DNA from: an uncultured Gammaproteobacteria bacterium
GTDB lineage: Bacteria > Pseudomonadota > Gammaproteobacteria > Arenicellales > UBA868
Direction of reading: 5' to 3'
DNA: 51,095 nucleotides
Assembly (NCBI GenBank): GCA_913051905.1
Contig: CAJXBY010000001.1
Location: 1-51,095, forward strand
Part shown: positions 39,265 through 47,916 of the stretch, piece by piece
Position numbering within the stretch: the stretch's first letter is position 1
Layout: each line of letters starts with the position of its first letter
Program-made: the position numbers and the translations under genes
Notes under the pieces: model-generated
Seen by the model: only the letters and a program-made list of their open reading frames with translations
The model's database searches: none
What the model was told of the DNA's origin: nothing

Positions 39265-40434
39265 TCAGGCCTCGAGTAGCGTCTGAATCCGTCCCAACGC
39301 GTCCTGAATGTTGTCAACGCCGTTGGCGTAGGAGAAACGGATGAAGCCTTCTCCCATACGACCGAAGCTGGTGCCTGCGACAGTCGCGACACCCGCCTCT
39401 TCCAGCAACCGGCCCTGCAGAGCCCGAGCATCCAGTCCGGTTCCTGTGATATTCGGGAACGCGTAGAACGCACCGCCGGGCATCCGGCAATTGAACCCGG
39501 GTATCCTGTTGAGACCATCGACAATGACGCGGCGCCGTTCGTCAAAAGCGCTGACCATGCTGTCCACGGCTTCCTGGGGACCTTCAAGCGCGGCTATACC
39601 TGCGTATTGCGTGGCAGCGTTGACACAGGAGTGACAGTTCACCGCCAGCCGAGTGGCACTTTCGACCAGTGCCTGGGGCCAGACGGCGTACCCCATCCGC
39701 CATCCCGTCATCGCATAGGTCTTGCTCCAGCCGTCGAGCAGAATAAGTCGATCAGCAAGTTCGGGATAGGCCAGCAGCGAGACGTGGGCACGCCCGTCGT
39801 AGGCAATACGCGAGTAAATCTCGTCACTCAATACCGCCACGTGGGGATGCTTGGCGAGCCCTGTGACCAACCGGTCGATCTCCTCTTTCGGCACCGCACC
39901 GCCGGTGGGGTTAGCTGGCGAGTTAAGAATCAGTAGACGGGTCCTCGGCGTAATCTGTTCGAGCACGGCATCGGCGTCGAAAGAAAAATCACGGTCCTCC
40001 AGAAGCGGTGTTGCCACCGCAGTCGCCCCGGAAAATTCGATCACCGACTGATAGATGGGGAAACCCGGGTTCGGATACAGAATCTCTACACCGGGCTCAC
40101 CGAACATCAGAATGGCGAAAAACATCGTCACCTTACCGCCGGGCACAACTACGATCCGCTCCGGACTGACCTCTATCCCGCGCCGACCGAGCAGATCGCG
40201 CGCGACCGCTTCGCGTAGCGGCAGCACCCCCGGAGAAGGGGTGTAGCCGTGATGACCGTCACGCAACGCCTTGATTGCCGCCTCTACAACGTGTTCCGGC
40301 GTCTTGAAGTCGGGTTGCCCGATTCCAAGGTTAATGATGTCACGCCCCTCACGCGTGAGTGCCTCGGCACGGGCCAGAACTTCAAAGGCTGTTTCCGTGC
40401 CCAGCCGCTGCATCTTCTCTGAGAGTTTCAGCAT
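39265..40434 (-). CDS. Class I/II PLP-dependent aminotransferase
   Basis: A 389-residue fold-type I aminotransferase. PLP lysine is Lys238 (DGWSKTYAMTGWRMGY); Asn175 (NSPANPTGG), Asp204 and Tyr207 (LSDEIYSRI) bind the cofactor. The N-terminal GIGQPDF is typical of the aspartate/aromatic class I-gamma group. It transfers an amino group between an amino acid and a 2-oxo acid. The start at 40434 (ATG with a GGTGG site) is preferred to a TTG eight codons earlier. It is divergent from the benzoylformate decarboxylase-like gene, so the two may share a 2-oxo acid. Confidence 0.92.
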   Translation of the reverse strand: MLKLSEKMQRLGTETAFEVLARAEALTREGRDIINLGIGQPDFKTPEHVVEAAIKALRDGHHGYTPSPGVLPLREAVARDLLGRRGIEVSPERIVVVPGGKVTMFFAILMFGEPGVEILYPNPGFPIYQSVIEFSGATAVATPLLEDRDFSFDADAVLEQITPRTRLLILNSPANPTGGAVPKEEIDRLVTGLAKHPHVAVLSDEIYSRIAYDGRAHVSLLAYPELADRLILLDGWSKTYAMTGWRMGYAVWPQALVESATRLAVNCHSCVNAATQYAGIAALEGPQEAVDSMVSAFDERRRVIVDGLNRIPGFNCRMPGGAFYAFPNITGTGLDARALQGRLLEEAGVATVAGTSFGRMGEGFIRFSYANGVDNIQDALGRIQTLLEA

Positions 40435-40501
40435 CTCGGCCCACCGTTGTCTGGTCAATCGCAGGTAATCATACCCCTAAACCTTCCTTCAGACGTAGTC
40501 T

Positions 40502-40529
40502 TTGCCCCTCTCACCGATTCCATTACACT
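40502..40529 (+). promoter_or_regulatory. Candidate promoter of the ThDP decarboxylase gene
   Basis: TTGCCC (40502-40507) and TACACT (40524-40529) are 16 bases apart in the 116-base divergent gap, 22 bases before the ATG. Transcription from here would give a very short leader, which fits the absence of a good ribosome binding site. Confidence 0.3.
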
Positions 40530-40550
40530 TAAATTCAATTCCAAAGCAGC

Positions 40551-42242
40551 ATGCCATCATTCGGGAGAGACCCTATCGACACCCTCACCGCTCACGGACG
40601 CGACCTTTTTCTGTCACTGCTCGAACAGGAAGGCGTCACTCACATTTTTGGTAATCCGGGTACTACCGAACTCGCGATCATGCACGCGTTGAACGACCAT
40701 CCTGCCCTGACCTACGTACTCGGGCTGCAGGAATCGATCGTCGTCGCCATGGCCGATGGCTTTGCCCGGGCATCGGGGCAACTCACCGCCTGCAACGTGC
40801 ACGTCGCACCGGGTCTGGGCAATGCGATCGGCTCGGTCTACAACGCCAACCGGACCGGCTCTCCGATGATCATTACCGCAGGCCAGCAGGAACAGGGCCA
40901 CGGATTGACCGAACCGCTGCTCTACGGACCGATGATCGAAATGGCCCGCCCGGTGGTCAAATGGGCCCATGAAATCAACCGGCTCGAGGATATGCCTCGC
41001 GTGATTCACCGGGCGGCCAAGATCGCGACCACAGCCCCCACCGGACCGGTATTCCTGTCGCTACCTGGCGACATTCTGAACCAGCAGGCCGAGATCTCGC
41101 TCGGCACCCCGACCCGCGTGGACAGCGTCGGCCGGCCTTCGGATGCCGCTATCGAGAATCTGGCCCAGAGGATTTTTGCTGCACAGAACCCGGTCATCGT
41201 CGCGGGTACGGAAGTCGTGACCAGTGATGCCCAGGCGGAGGTCATGGAGCTCGCCGAGTTGCTTGGAATACCGGTCTATCAGCAGACCGTACCCAGCGGC
41301 GCCCATTTCTGCTCCCGGCATCCTGCTTTCATGGGCAGCCTTACCCGGGATCAGAAAAAGGTGCGTGAGTCCCTCGAGCCCTACGATTTGATGCTCGCAA
41401 TCGGTTCGGACATTCTGCAGATGTCGGTCTGGAGCCCAATCGATCCCCTGCCCGAACACATCGGCGTGATTCAGATCGGTTTACGCGACTGGGAGATGGG
41501 CAAAAACTACTCGGCAGAAATTGCCATCCGTCACGACGTCGGCGAGACACTCCGCGCCCTGGTACCACTGCTGCGTGAACGAACTCAAGATCACGCCGAG
41601 GCTGGTCCAAGTAGAACACTGAAAGAACTCGAATCAAACAATTGGTCGAGCCGGCGGGACAACCGGATCACAGAAATCAGGACCCAGGTGGATCACACTC
41701 CGATCGATCCTGAATGGCTGATGATGACCATCAGTGAGACTCTTCCCGAAAACACCATTGTTGTGGACGAAGGCCTTACAGCAGCTAAGACCTTGCTGGA
41801 TTTTCTGCCCTTGCGGGATCGCCATAGTTATTTCGGCATGGTCAGCGGCGGCATTGGGTGGGGTATTGCTGCAGCGGTCGGTATCGGGCTTGCCCAACCG
41901 GACCGCCGGATCGCAGCGATCATCGGTGACGGCAGCGCACTGTACAGCCCGCAGGCCCTGTGGACTGCAGCCCACCTGGCACTGCCGATCACGTTCATCA
42001 TTCTCAATAATCGTGGTTATCGGATTCTCAAAGAGCGACTCTATGCTTTTCATGGCGATGACCGCTATATCGGCATGGACTTCAAAACGCCGCCCATCGA
42101 CATGGCGGGCCTTGCCCAGTCTTTCGGTATGCCCGGAGAGCAGATCAGCCAATCTGGACAGTTTGCAGCCAGCCTGACAGAAGCACTGGAACGCCCCGGT
42201 CCCGCACTGCTGGAAGTGATGGTCGAACCTGGACCCGGCTGA
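40551..42242 (+). CDS. Single-chain ThDP-dependent 2-oxo acid decarboxylase, benzoylformate decarboxylase-like
   Basis: A 563-residue enzyme with PYR, central and PP domains in the usual order. The catalytic Glu61 (GLQESIVVAMADG), His84 (NVHVAPGLGNAIGS, at the position of the benzoylformate decarboxylase active-site histidine) and the ThDP motif from GDGSALYSP to IILNN are present. The family includes benzoylformate decarboxylase, acetolactate synthase and oxalyl-CoA decarboxylase; the histidine favours simple decarboxylation of a bulky 2-oxo acid to an aldehyde. It is unrelated in architecture to the split enzyme at 13668-14855. Confidence 0.9.
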   Translation: MPSFGRDPIDTLTAHGRDLFLSLLEQEGVTHIFGNPGTTELAIMHALNDHPALTYVLGLQESIVVAMADGFARASGQLTACNVHVAPGLGNAIGSVYNANRTGSPMIITAGQQEQGHGLTEPLLYGPMIEMARPVVKWAHEINRLEDMPRVIHRAAKIATTAPTGPVFLSLPGDILNQQAEISLGTPTRVDSVGRPSDAAIENLAQRIFAAQNPVIVAGTEVVTSDAQAEVMELAELLGIPVYQQTVPSGAHFCSRHPAFMGSLTRDQKKVRESLEPYDLMLAIGSDILQMSVWSPIDPLPEHIGVIQIGLRDWEMGKNYSAEIAIRHDVGETLRALVPLLRERTQDHAEAGPSRTLKELESNNWSSRRDNRITEIRTQVDHTPIDPEWLMMTISETLPENTIVVDEGLTAAKTLLDFLPLRDRHSYFGMVSGGIGWGIAAAVGIGLAQPDRRIAAIIGDGSALYSPQALWTAAHLALPITFIILNNRGYRILKERLYAFHGDDRYIGMDFKTPPIDMAGLAQSFGMPGEQISQSGQFAASLTEALERPGPALLEVMVEPGPG

Positions 42243-42356
42243 CATACTTCAAGGACCGGACCCACGTCTGCAGACCACCAGATTGCAACACCGGAGCACC
42301 GCCGCGACCTTAACTCCGCTAGCAGCTATTGAGGACCTTCGGGGTACAACCGGAAT

Positions 42357-42378
42357 GTACTTATAGAGAGGAAAGTAC
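42357..42378. repeat. Small inverted repeat between convergent genes
   Basis: GTACTT and AAGTAC are separated by 10 bases, followed on the plus strand by CTTTA. It could help end transcripts of the decarboxylase gene, but the stem is only six base pairs and the T run is short. Confidence 0.22.
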
Positions 42379-42380
42379 CT

Positions 42381-43670
42381 TTACGCGGCGATAAAAGGAT
42401 CGAGACCCCAATCGAACAGCGCTTCACCGCCGTCGGGTGTCACCCGTACCACTTCTTCCAGCCACATACGCTGATGCTCGTCGCCCGGGTAGAGAATATG
42501 CAGCGGCACCACCATGTTGTCCTCGAGCTGCCAGTCAACGTTCGGCTCACCATCTGCCCCGTACTGCTCCAGGTCCATGTGGCTCAGTCCCAGACCATGG
42601 AAGAAGATCAGTACCGCATCGGCATTCGACACACCGGACTTTGAGTACACGGCCCGGCCAGCACGCTGAAGTTCGCTGATACGGGCACCCGGACGCATGG
42701 CCTCGAGTATCGCAGCGGCCGCCTCGGCCGTGGCGTCTGCGTGGCGACGCGTATCCCCGCTGGCTTCGCCGTCAACCACCCAGGTCTTGCCGCCGTCCCA
42801 GCAGTAAAGATCCAGCGTACCGTGACAGTCGAACATGATGTGCAGTCCGGGATCGACAACAAAATTATCCAGTGCGGTCTGCAGAATCACGGCGTCGTCC
42901 CCGTTTCGGGGATGTCCCCAGACCATCGCTCCCGGGTCACGGACGAACCCACCGAGATCGATCACACTCTTGTGGTAGGTGTGATTGAACTCCCGCCAAG
43001 TCATGCCGCGTTGCCATTGGTCGATTGTGGTACAGATGGCCTGTTCGTTTAGGCGGGTGGATCGTCTGAGTAGTTCGATTTCTGCAGACGTCTTGACACT
43101 GCGGGCATACATCATCGGGTCGTAACCATCAGCGATGCTCATATTATCCATCGCCAGCAAATGTCCGAAACGAAGATCATCAAACGCGATCCGACCCCGT
43201 TCCAGTCCAAGATCGGTCAGCGCCTCGCGACAGGCCGATCCGATACTATCGGCATAATGGTCGCGGGCATTTTTCATCCAGGCATTATTCAGACCAGCCT
43301 GCGGCAGAAAGCGATCAAGATCACACTCGCCAGGCGGCAGATCCAGGGGCAGCATTACGGCCCGAAACGAGCGCACATCCTTGATCCAGGTGGGCTGGTC
43401 GAGCAGGCTCGAGACATAATAGTCAGCCACCACCAGCACTGGATGGTCGGGTTGGTGGCGGGACAGGATCACCGCGTAGGGCCGGGGTTCATCCGATTTG
43501 TGGGCAATGCCCTTGAACCCCGAAAGATAGAAAGTGTTGTAAGGCGAAGTGACGACGATGCCGTCAAGGCTCCTTGCCTCCAGCGAGTCGACCAATCGCT
43601 GCAGATTACAGAACTGCTCGGGGAGTGGCTGTGGGGGGTAGGCAATCACCCCCGTTTGTTCAAGACTCAC
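42381..43670 (-). CDS. M24 (creatinase/Xaa-Pro aminopeptidase) fold hydrolase with altered metal site
   Basis: A 429-residue pita-bread-fold protein with creatinase-type N-terminal domain and M24 C-terminal domain. Asp281 and Asp292, 11 apart (FDCHGTLDLYCWDGG), His358 (FFHGLGLSHMD) and Glu405/406 (MWLEEVVRVT) occupy metal-ligand positions, but the usual Glu of the MVxTIEPG motif is His391 (VVPLHILYPG). Start is GTG at 43670. Relatives split Xaa-Pro peptides, creatine or ectoine, so a C-N bond of a small molecule is a likely target. It is the last gene of the molybdenum hydroxylase operon, 22 bases after the MoaD-like gene. Confidence 0.88.
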   Translation of the reverse strand: MSLEQTGVIAYPPQPLPEQFCNLQRLVDSLEARSLDGIVVTSPYNTFYLSGFKGIAHKSDEPRPYAVILSRHQPDHPVLVVADYYVSSLLDQPTWIKDVRSFRAVMLPLDLPPGECDLDRFLPQAGLNNAWMKNARDHYADSIGSACREALTDLGLERGRIAFDDLRFGHLLAMDNMSIADGYDPMMYARSVKTSAEIELLRRSTRLNEQAICTTIDQWQRGMTWREFNHTYHKSVIDLGGFVRDPGAMVWGHPRNGDDAVILQTALDNFVVDPGLHIMFDCHGTLDLYCWDGGKTWVVDGEASGDTRRHADATAEAAAAILEAMRPGARISELQRAGRAVYSKSGVSNADAVLIFFHGLGLSHMDLEQYGADGEPNVDWQLEDNMVVPLHILYPGDEHQRMWLEEVVRVTPDGGEALFDWGLDPFIAA

Positions 43671-43692
43671 CGTCGCGCCACATCCCTGCCAG

Positions 43693-43938
43693 TCAGCCGC
43701 CCGCGATACGCGGCATCAGATGGACCTCGCTGTTGGGCGGGATTCTGGCGAACCAGTCATCCTGATGCAACGTGCCATCTATGGACACGGCCAGCTCGTC
43801 CTCGAGGCTGTCGGGTAAATCCGGATAGCGTTCGCGAAGCTTGCGGATCAGGTTCCGGATCGTGCCCACATCGAGCTCCAGTTCCGTCACACCACCGGTG
43901 TACAACCGCAGGTTTCCGGTGAGCACGATCTTTGCCAT
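43693..43938 (-). CDS. MoaD/ThiS-type ubiquitin-fold protein
   Basis: An 81-residue beta-grasp protein ending in the diglycine MPRIAGG, exactly at the C-terminus as required for adenylation and thiocarboxylate formation. The body (VLTGNLRLYTGGVTELEL, IRKLRERYPDL, LAVSIDGTL, VHLMP) fits MoaD. MoaD carries sulfur for molybdopterin synthesis. Here it lies 24 bases after the large subunit of a molybdenum hydroxylase and not next to moaE or moaA, suggesting a dedicated sulfur carrier for this enzyme or for the M24 protein. Partner E1-like enzyme is not in the window. Confidence 0.85.
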   Translation of the reverse strand: MAKIVLTGNLRLYTGGVTELELDVGTIRNLIRKLRERYPDLPDSLEDELAVSIDGTLHQDDWFARIPPNSEVHLMPRIAGG

Positions 43939-43962
43939 GAGCGGCCGACAAGATCCCCCAGA

Positions 43963-46278
43963 TCAGCCCGCCTGTTCGATAGCAGCCAATACCCGCGGCG
44001 GTGACATCGGCAACTCCGTAAACCGGATCCCCAGAGCGTTCTCGACTGCGTTGGAGATTGCCGCCAGCGGCGGGACAATGGGGGTCTCACCCACTCCACG
44101 GACCCCGTAGGGGTGTTCCGGGTTGGGTACTTCAACGATCACCGTATCGATCATCGGCACATCCGAGCACACCGGTATCCGGTAGTCCAGAAAGCCCGGG
44201 TTCTCGATCTTCCCCTTGTCGTCGTAGATGTACTCCTCGTTCAGTGCCCAGCCAATTCCCTGTACGGCGCCACCCTGGTACTGGCCCTCTACATAACTTG
44301 GATGGATCGCCTTACCGGCATCCTGAACGACGGTATAGCGAGTCACGGTGACCCGGCCGGTTTCCCGGTCCACGTCCACATCCACCACGTGGGCTCCGAA
44401 GCTGGGGCCGGCACCTTGTGCGTTGGTCGAATGCCGACCGACAATCGGCCCGCCGGATTTCGCCATGTCTTTAGCAATCTCCGCGATGGATAACGGCGCC
44501 TCTTTATCGGCATGGCCGTTGGCCGGTCGCGCTTCGCCATCGTCCCACTCAACGTCGTCAATCGGAATATCCCAGGTGAGGGCCGCTCGTTCACGGAGCT
44601 GGTTGATCAGGTCTTCGGCAGCACCGACGATCGCTATTCCTCCTGCAAAAGTCACCCGGCTGCCCCCGGTCAGCATGTTGTACCCCAGTGCGCTGGTGTC
44701 GCCGATCATCGGCCTGACTTTATCCAGGTCTATACCCAGAGCTTCAGCTGCCATCATAGACAGGGATGCACGGCTGCCGCCGATGTCCGGGGTACCGACC
44801 ACCAAAGCCACTGACCCGTCTTCACTCAAGTTCAGTGTGGCTGACGTCTGGCCACCGATATTGAACCAGTAGCCGGTCGCTACACCCCGCCCCTGACCGG
44901 TTTCAAGCGCAGTCTGGTAATGGTCGTGATCCCGGGCCGCTTCCAGGGTCGCGACACAACCGATCGGTCCGAATTTTGGCCCGTACGACGAGTCGGTTCC
45001 CTCCCGGGCCGCATTCATCAATCGAAACTCAATCGGATCCAAATCCAGTTTTTTAGCCAACTCATCGATCACAGACTCAACAGCATACTCGCCGAGGGGT
45101 GCACCGGGCGCACGGTAGGCCGCCACCTTCGGCCGGTTGACCAACACGTCGTATCCCACGCTTCGCACATGTTCCAGGTCGTAGGGCGCAAAACAGCATT
45201 GGGCAGCCGCCGGAACTGGCGAGCCCGGAAATGCGCCGGCCTGAAACTTGAGCGTGGCATCTGCCGCGGTTATCTGGCCGTCATGGGTCGCCCCTATGCG
45301 CACCCACATACTGGAACCACAGGCCGGGCCCGATGCCCGGAAAACCTCGTCTCGGGTCATCACCATCTTGACCGGCTGGCAGGCTTTTCGCGAAAGCGCC
45401 AACGCCAGCGGCTCCAGGTAAACGACGGTCTTGCCGCCGAATCCGCCACCGATCTCGGAACACGTCACGCGCAGCTTGGAAACATCCATACCGAGCAATC
45501 TTGCGCAGTGTCCTCGCGCGACAAAATGGCCCTGGGTCGAGCACCAAAGATCGGCCTGACCGTCTTCGGTGAAACTTGCAAGACAAGCATGCGGCTCGAT
45601 ATATCCCTGATGAACAGGTCGGGTTTTGAATTCCCGTTCGATGACCACATCAGCCAAGCCAAAGCCCGTCTCTACGTCACCGTGACCGAATTCCACCCGC
45701 TTTGCAATATTGGAAGGTTTCTCCGGTGCAGGATCGACGCCTTCAGTAATCAAGTCATCCCGGAGCAAAGGAGCATCAGGTTTCATGGCCTCGTCCACAT
45801 CAATGACGTGCGGCAGCACCTCATAATCAACATCAATCAGTTCCAGGGCCTGCCGGGCAACCCGGTCATTGACCGCGGCCACTGCGGCCACCGGATGTCC
45901 CTCAAAGAGGGCTTTTTCCCGAGCCATGATATTCCGGGTCATGTCCCGGTAATTGATGATCATCTCTCCGGCGGGCTGAACCGCGCCGACCGGTTGATCG
46001 GAAAAATCATCTCGGGTCACGACCGCCTTGACACCCGGCAGGGCCAACGCCTTTGAGGCGTCGATCGACACGATGCGGGCATGTGCATGAATACTGCGCA
46101 GTACTTTACCGATCAGCATGTTGGGCAAGTAGGTGTCAGCCCCGAACTTGGCTCTTCCCGTTACCTTATCCACGCCATCGGGCCGGGTTGCCCGGGTACC
46201 GACCCATTTCAGGGATTTCCTGCCCGTAACCTTGTCGTCAGTTCTGTTTTCGATGATTTTTTCGACTGCTGCTGCCAT
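43963..46278 (-). CDS. Molybdenum hydroxylase large subunit (xanthine dehydrogenase/CoxL family)
   Basis: A 771-residue molybdopterin-binding subunit. The GGGFGGKTVVYLEPLALAL block, AAYRAPGAPLGEYAVES and the catalytic glutamate Glu731 (VRGVGETPIVPP) are clear. The carbon monoxide dehydrogenase signature AYRCSFR is absent, so it is an aldehyde/xanthine/nicotinate-type hydroxylase rather than CO dehydrogenase. With its Fe-S and FAD partners upstream it forms a three-subunit cytoplasmic enzyme that hydroxylates an aldehyde or heterocycle with water. A GAGGGG site inside the end of the small-subunit gene drives its ATG. Confidence 0.93.
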   Translation of the reverse strand: MAAAVEKIIENRTDDKVTGRKSLKWVGTRATRPDGVDKVTGRAKFGADTYLPNMLIGKVLRSIHAHARIVSIDASKALALPGVKAVVTRDDFSDQPVGAVQPAGEMIINYRDMTRNIMAREKALFEGHPVAAVAAVNDRVARQALELIDVDYEVLPHVIDVDEAMKPDAPLLRDDLITEGVDPAPEKPSNIAKRVEFGHGDVETGFGLADVVIEREFKTRPVHQGYIEPHACLASFTEDGQADLWCSTQGHFVARGHCARLLGMDVSKLRVTCSEIGGGFGGKTVVYLEPLALALSRKACQPVKMVMTRDEVFRASGPACGSSMWVRIGATHDGQITAADATLKFQAGAFPGSPVPAAAQCCFAPYDLEHVRSVGYDVLVNRPKVAAYRAPGAPLGEYAVESVIDELAKKLDLDPIEFRLMNAAREGTDSSYGPKFGPIGCVATLEAARDHDHYQTALETGQGRGVATGYWFNIGGQTSATLNLSEDGSVALVVGTPDIGGSRASLSMMAAEALGIDLDKVRPMIGDTSALGYNMLTGGSRVTFAGGIAIVGAAEDLINQLRERAALTWDIPIDDVEWDDGEARPANGHADKEAPLSIAEIAKDMAKSGGPIVGRHSTNAQGAGPSFGAHVVDVDVDRETGRVTVTRYTVVQDAGKAIHPSYVEGQYQGGAVQGIGWALNEEYIYDDKGKIENPGFLDYRIPVCSDVPMIDTVIVEVPNPEHPYGVRGVGETPIVPPLAAISNAVENALGIRFTELPMSPPRVLAAIEQAG

Positions 46279-46281
46279 GAT

Positions 46282-46755
46282 TTAGCCCCTCATTTCCGCG
46301 GCGGTATCCAGCACGGCCCGCACGATCTTGTCATATCCAGTACAGCGGCACAGGTTTCCTGCCAGCCAGTACCGCACTTCGGTTTCGGTGGGGTCAGGAT
46401 TGCGTTCCAGCAATGACTTCGCCGCGACCAGAAACCCCGGCGTACACACCCCGCACTGAAGTGCGGCGTGGTCCAGAAACTTCTGCTGCAGGGGATGCAG
46501 CTGATCACCGTCAGCCATACCCTCTATCGTCTCGACCTCTGTTCCTTCGGCCTCAACGGCCAGTACCAGGCAGGCACAGACCAATCGTCCGTCTATGGTG
46601 ACACTACAAGCACCACAGTCGCCTGACGAACAACCTTCCTTGCTGCCGGTCAGATGGAGTTCGTCTCGTAGCACATCCAGAAGGGTTTGTTCCGTATCGC
46701 ACAGAAACTCGGCCGGCTCCCCGTTTATGGTCGTGGTCACGTGATTTCTGGCCAT
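46282..46755 (-). CDS. Molybdenum hydroxylase [2Fe-2S] small subunit (CoxS type)
   Basis: A 157-residue ferredoxin-like subunit. The plant-type [2Fe-2S] site is Cys42, Cys47, Cys50 and Cys62 (EGCSSGDCGACSV and VCAC region); the second cluster is Cys101, Cys104, Cys136 and Cys138 (QCGVCTPGF and NLCRCTGY). It passes electrons from the molybdenum centre to FAD. The ATG at 46755 overlaps the stop of the FAD-subunit gene by one base (TGATG), showing translational coupling. It ends three bases before the large-subunit ATG. Confidence 0.95.
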   Translation of the reverse strand: MARNHVTTTINGEPAEFLCDTEQTLLDVLRDELHLTGSKEGCSSGDCGACSVTIDGRLVCACLVLAVEAEGTEVETIEGMADGDQLHPLQQKFLDHAALQCGVCTPGFLVAAKSLLERNPDPTETEVRYWLAGNLCRCTGYDKIVRAVLDTAAEMRG

Positions 46756-47615
46756 CAATTCGCCCTCGCCCTTTCAAATGCAATTCGACAGGCTCTCCCT
46801 GCCAGCACGCCGGAGACCCGCGTCCGGTAAGCAATGGTTCCGCGCTTGTCGTCAATCGGCCGGCAGGCGGCTACAACAGCCTGCGCCATTTTATCCACTG
46901 CACCCTCATCAACGGTTGTACCCACCAGCGCATCTCCAGCCTCGGTCACCAAAAGAGCGGTTGCGGCGACCGCGCCCAGTCCGACCCGGGCCGCAGTACA
47001 AAGACCACTGTCGTCCAGCGTCAGGCTGACACCAACTCCGACGACAGCGATGTCCATCTCGGTGCGTGGGATAAAACGCAGGTACGCATCGCCGGAATGT
47101 GGCGGCCGGGCCGGCAGAATAATAGAGACGACAAACTCTCCCGTACCCAGTATGGTCTTGCCGGGTCCGGTGCACACGGACTCTACCGGTACGGTACGTT
47201 CACCGTCCGGACCTGCGATGTGACAGGTTGCAGCGGCGGCAATCAGCGCCGGCACACTGTCTGCGGCCGGCGACGCATTGCATAGGTTGCCGCCCATTGA
47301 GGCCCTTCCCTGAATCTGAGTCGAGCCGATGAGTTCTACCGCTTCAACCACACCGGGCCACACCTTCTTCAGCTCCGAGTGTTCATCAAGCTCGGCCCCT
47401 GTTACTGCGGCACCCACTCGAAAACCCCCGTTCTCGTTTGCAATCTGGCAGGTCTGGGTGATCTTTTTGATGTCGACCACAACGCCCGGCTGCACGAGTC
47501 CAGCACGCAACTGCACGAGCAGGTCGGTGCCCCCCGCAAGTATCCGGGCCGACCCGTCTGCTGCCGACAGCAAACTCACCGCCGCATCGACCGTGTCAGG
47601 CACTTCGTAACGCAT
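46755..47615 (-). CDS. Molybdenum hydroxylase FAD-binding subunit (CoxM type)
   Basis: A 286-residue FAD subunit with both flavin-binding segments: ILAGGTDLLVQLRAG near residue 25 and the MGGNLCNASPAADS block near residue 107. The C-terminal CO-dehydrogenase flavoprotein domain is complete. It is the first gene of the operon that continues through the Fe-S subunit, large subunit, MoaD-like and M24 genes. Electron acceptor is likely NAD or a quinone. A TACAAT on the minus strand 55 bases upstream is a candidate -10. Confidence 0.93.
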   Translation of the reverse strand: MRYEVPDTVDAAVSLLSAADGSARILAGGTDLLVQLRAGLVQPGVVVDIKKITQTCQIANENGGFRVGAAVTGAELDEHSELKKVWPGVVEAVELIGSTQIQGRASMGGNLCNASPAADSVPALIAAAATCHIAGPDGERTVPVESVCTGPGKTILGTGEFVVSIILPARPPHSGDAYLRFIPRTEMDIAVVGVGVSLTLDDSGLCTAARVGLGAVAATALLVTEAGDALVGTTVDEGAVDKMAQAVVAACRPIDDKRGTIAYRTRVSGVLAGRACRIAFERARAN

Positions 47616-47916
47616 CGCTGCTCATCCTCTGGTTTGTCGATTCATCTCCGGAATAACCGGCTTTGCCCTATTGTAACGATCCCAGAGACCTCAAGTACAT
47701 CACAGGACCGGCTGGGGCTCTCAATTCCACAGCAGCAGTGCTCTCTGCCAGCGGAAAGTGGTCGTACCATATCAGGCAGAGGCTTGTGGTCTGGTCAGCC
47801 TGCGACAGATAATTCGATAGTACGTTCCGACAATTTTTTCGTCCAGTAAACGAACTCGCCGGATTAAAGTCGTCGCCGACTATTCATTCAGACACTAAAT
47901 GGTGTAAGGAACCCCC
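47616..47916. promoter_or_regulatory. 301-base divergent promoter region
   Basis: This gap separates the molybdenum hydroxylase operon (minus) from the hydrolase gene (plus). On the minus strand TACAAT at 47675-47670 is a possible -10. On the plus strand TTGTGG (47784-47789) and GATAAT (47808-47813), 18 bases apart, form a plausible promoter 104 bases before the hydrolase ATG. No open frame, strong palindrome or RNA gene is seen. Confidence 0.3.

Noticed and set aside
42381..43670. DMSP lyase DddP identity for the M24-fold protein
   Set aside because: DddP is also an M24-fold enzyme of similar size, but the N-terminal region and the metal-site spacing seen here do not fit it.
43161..43922. 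253-codon plus-strand open frame
   Set aside because: Antisense to the M24 and MoaD-like genes and carries no recognisable motif.
44920..46056. 378-codon plus-strand open frame
   Set aside because: Antisense shadow of the molybdenum hydroxylase large subunit.
43963..47615. Aerobic carbon monoxide dehydrogenase
   Set aside because: The three subunits have CoxMSL order-type similarity, but the large subunit lacks the AYRCSFR active-site signature of true CO dehydrogenase.
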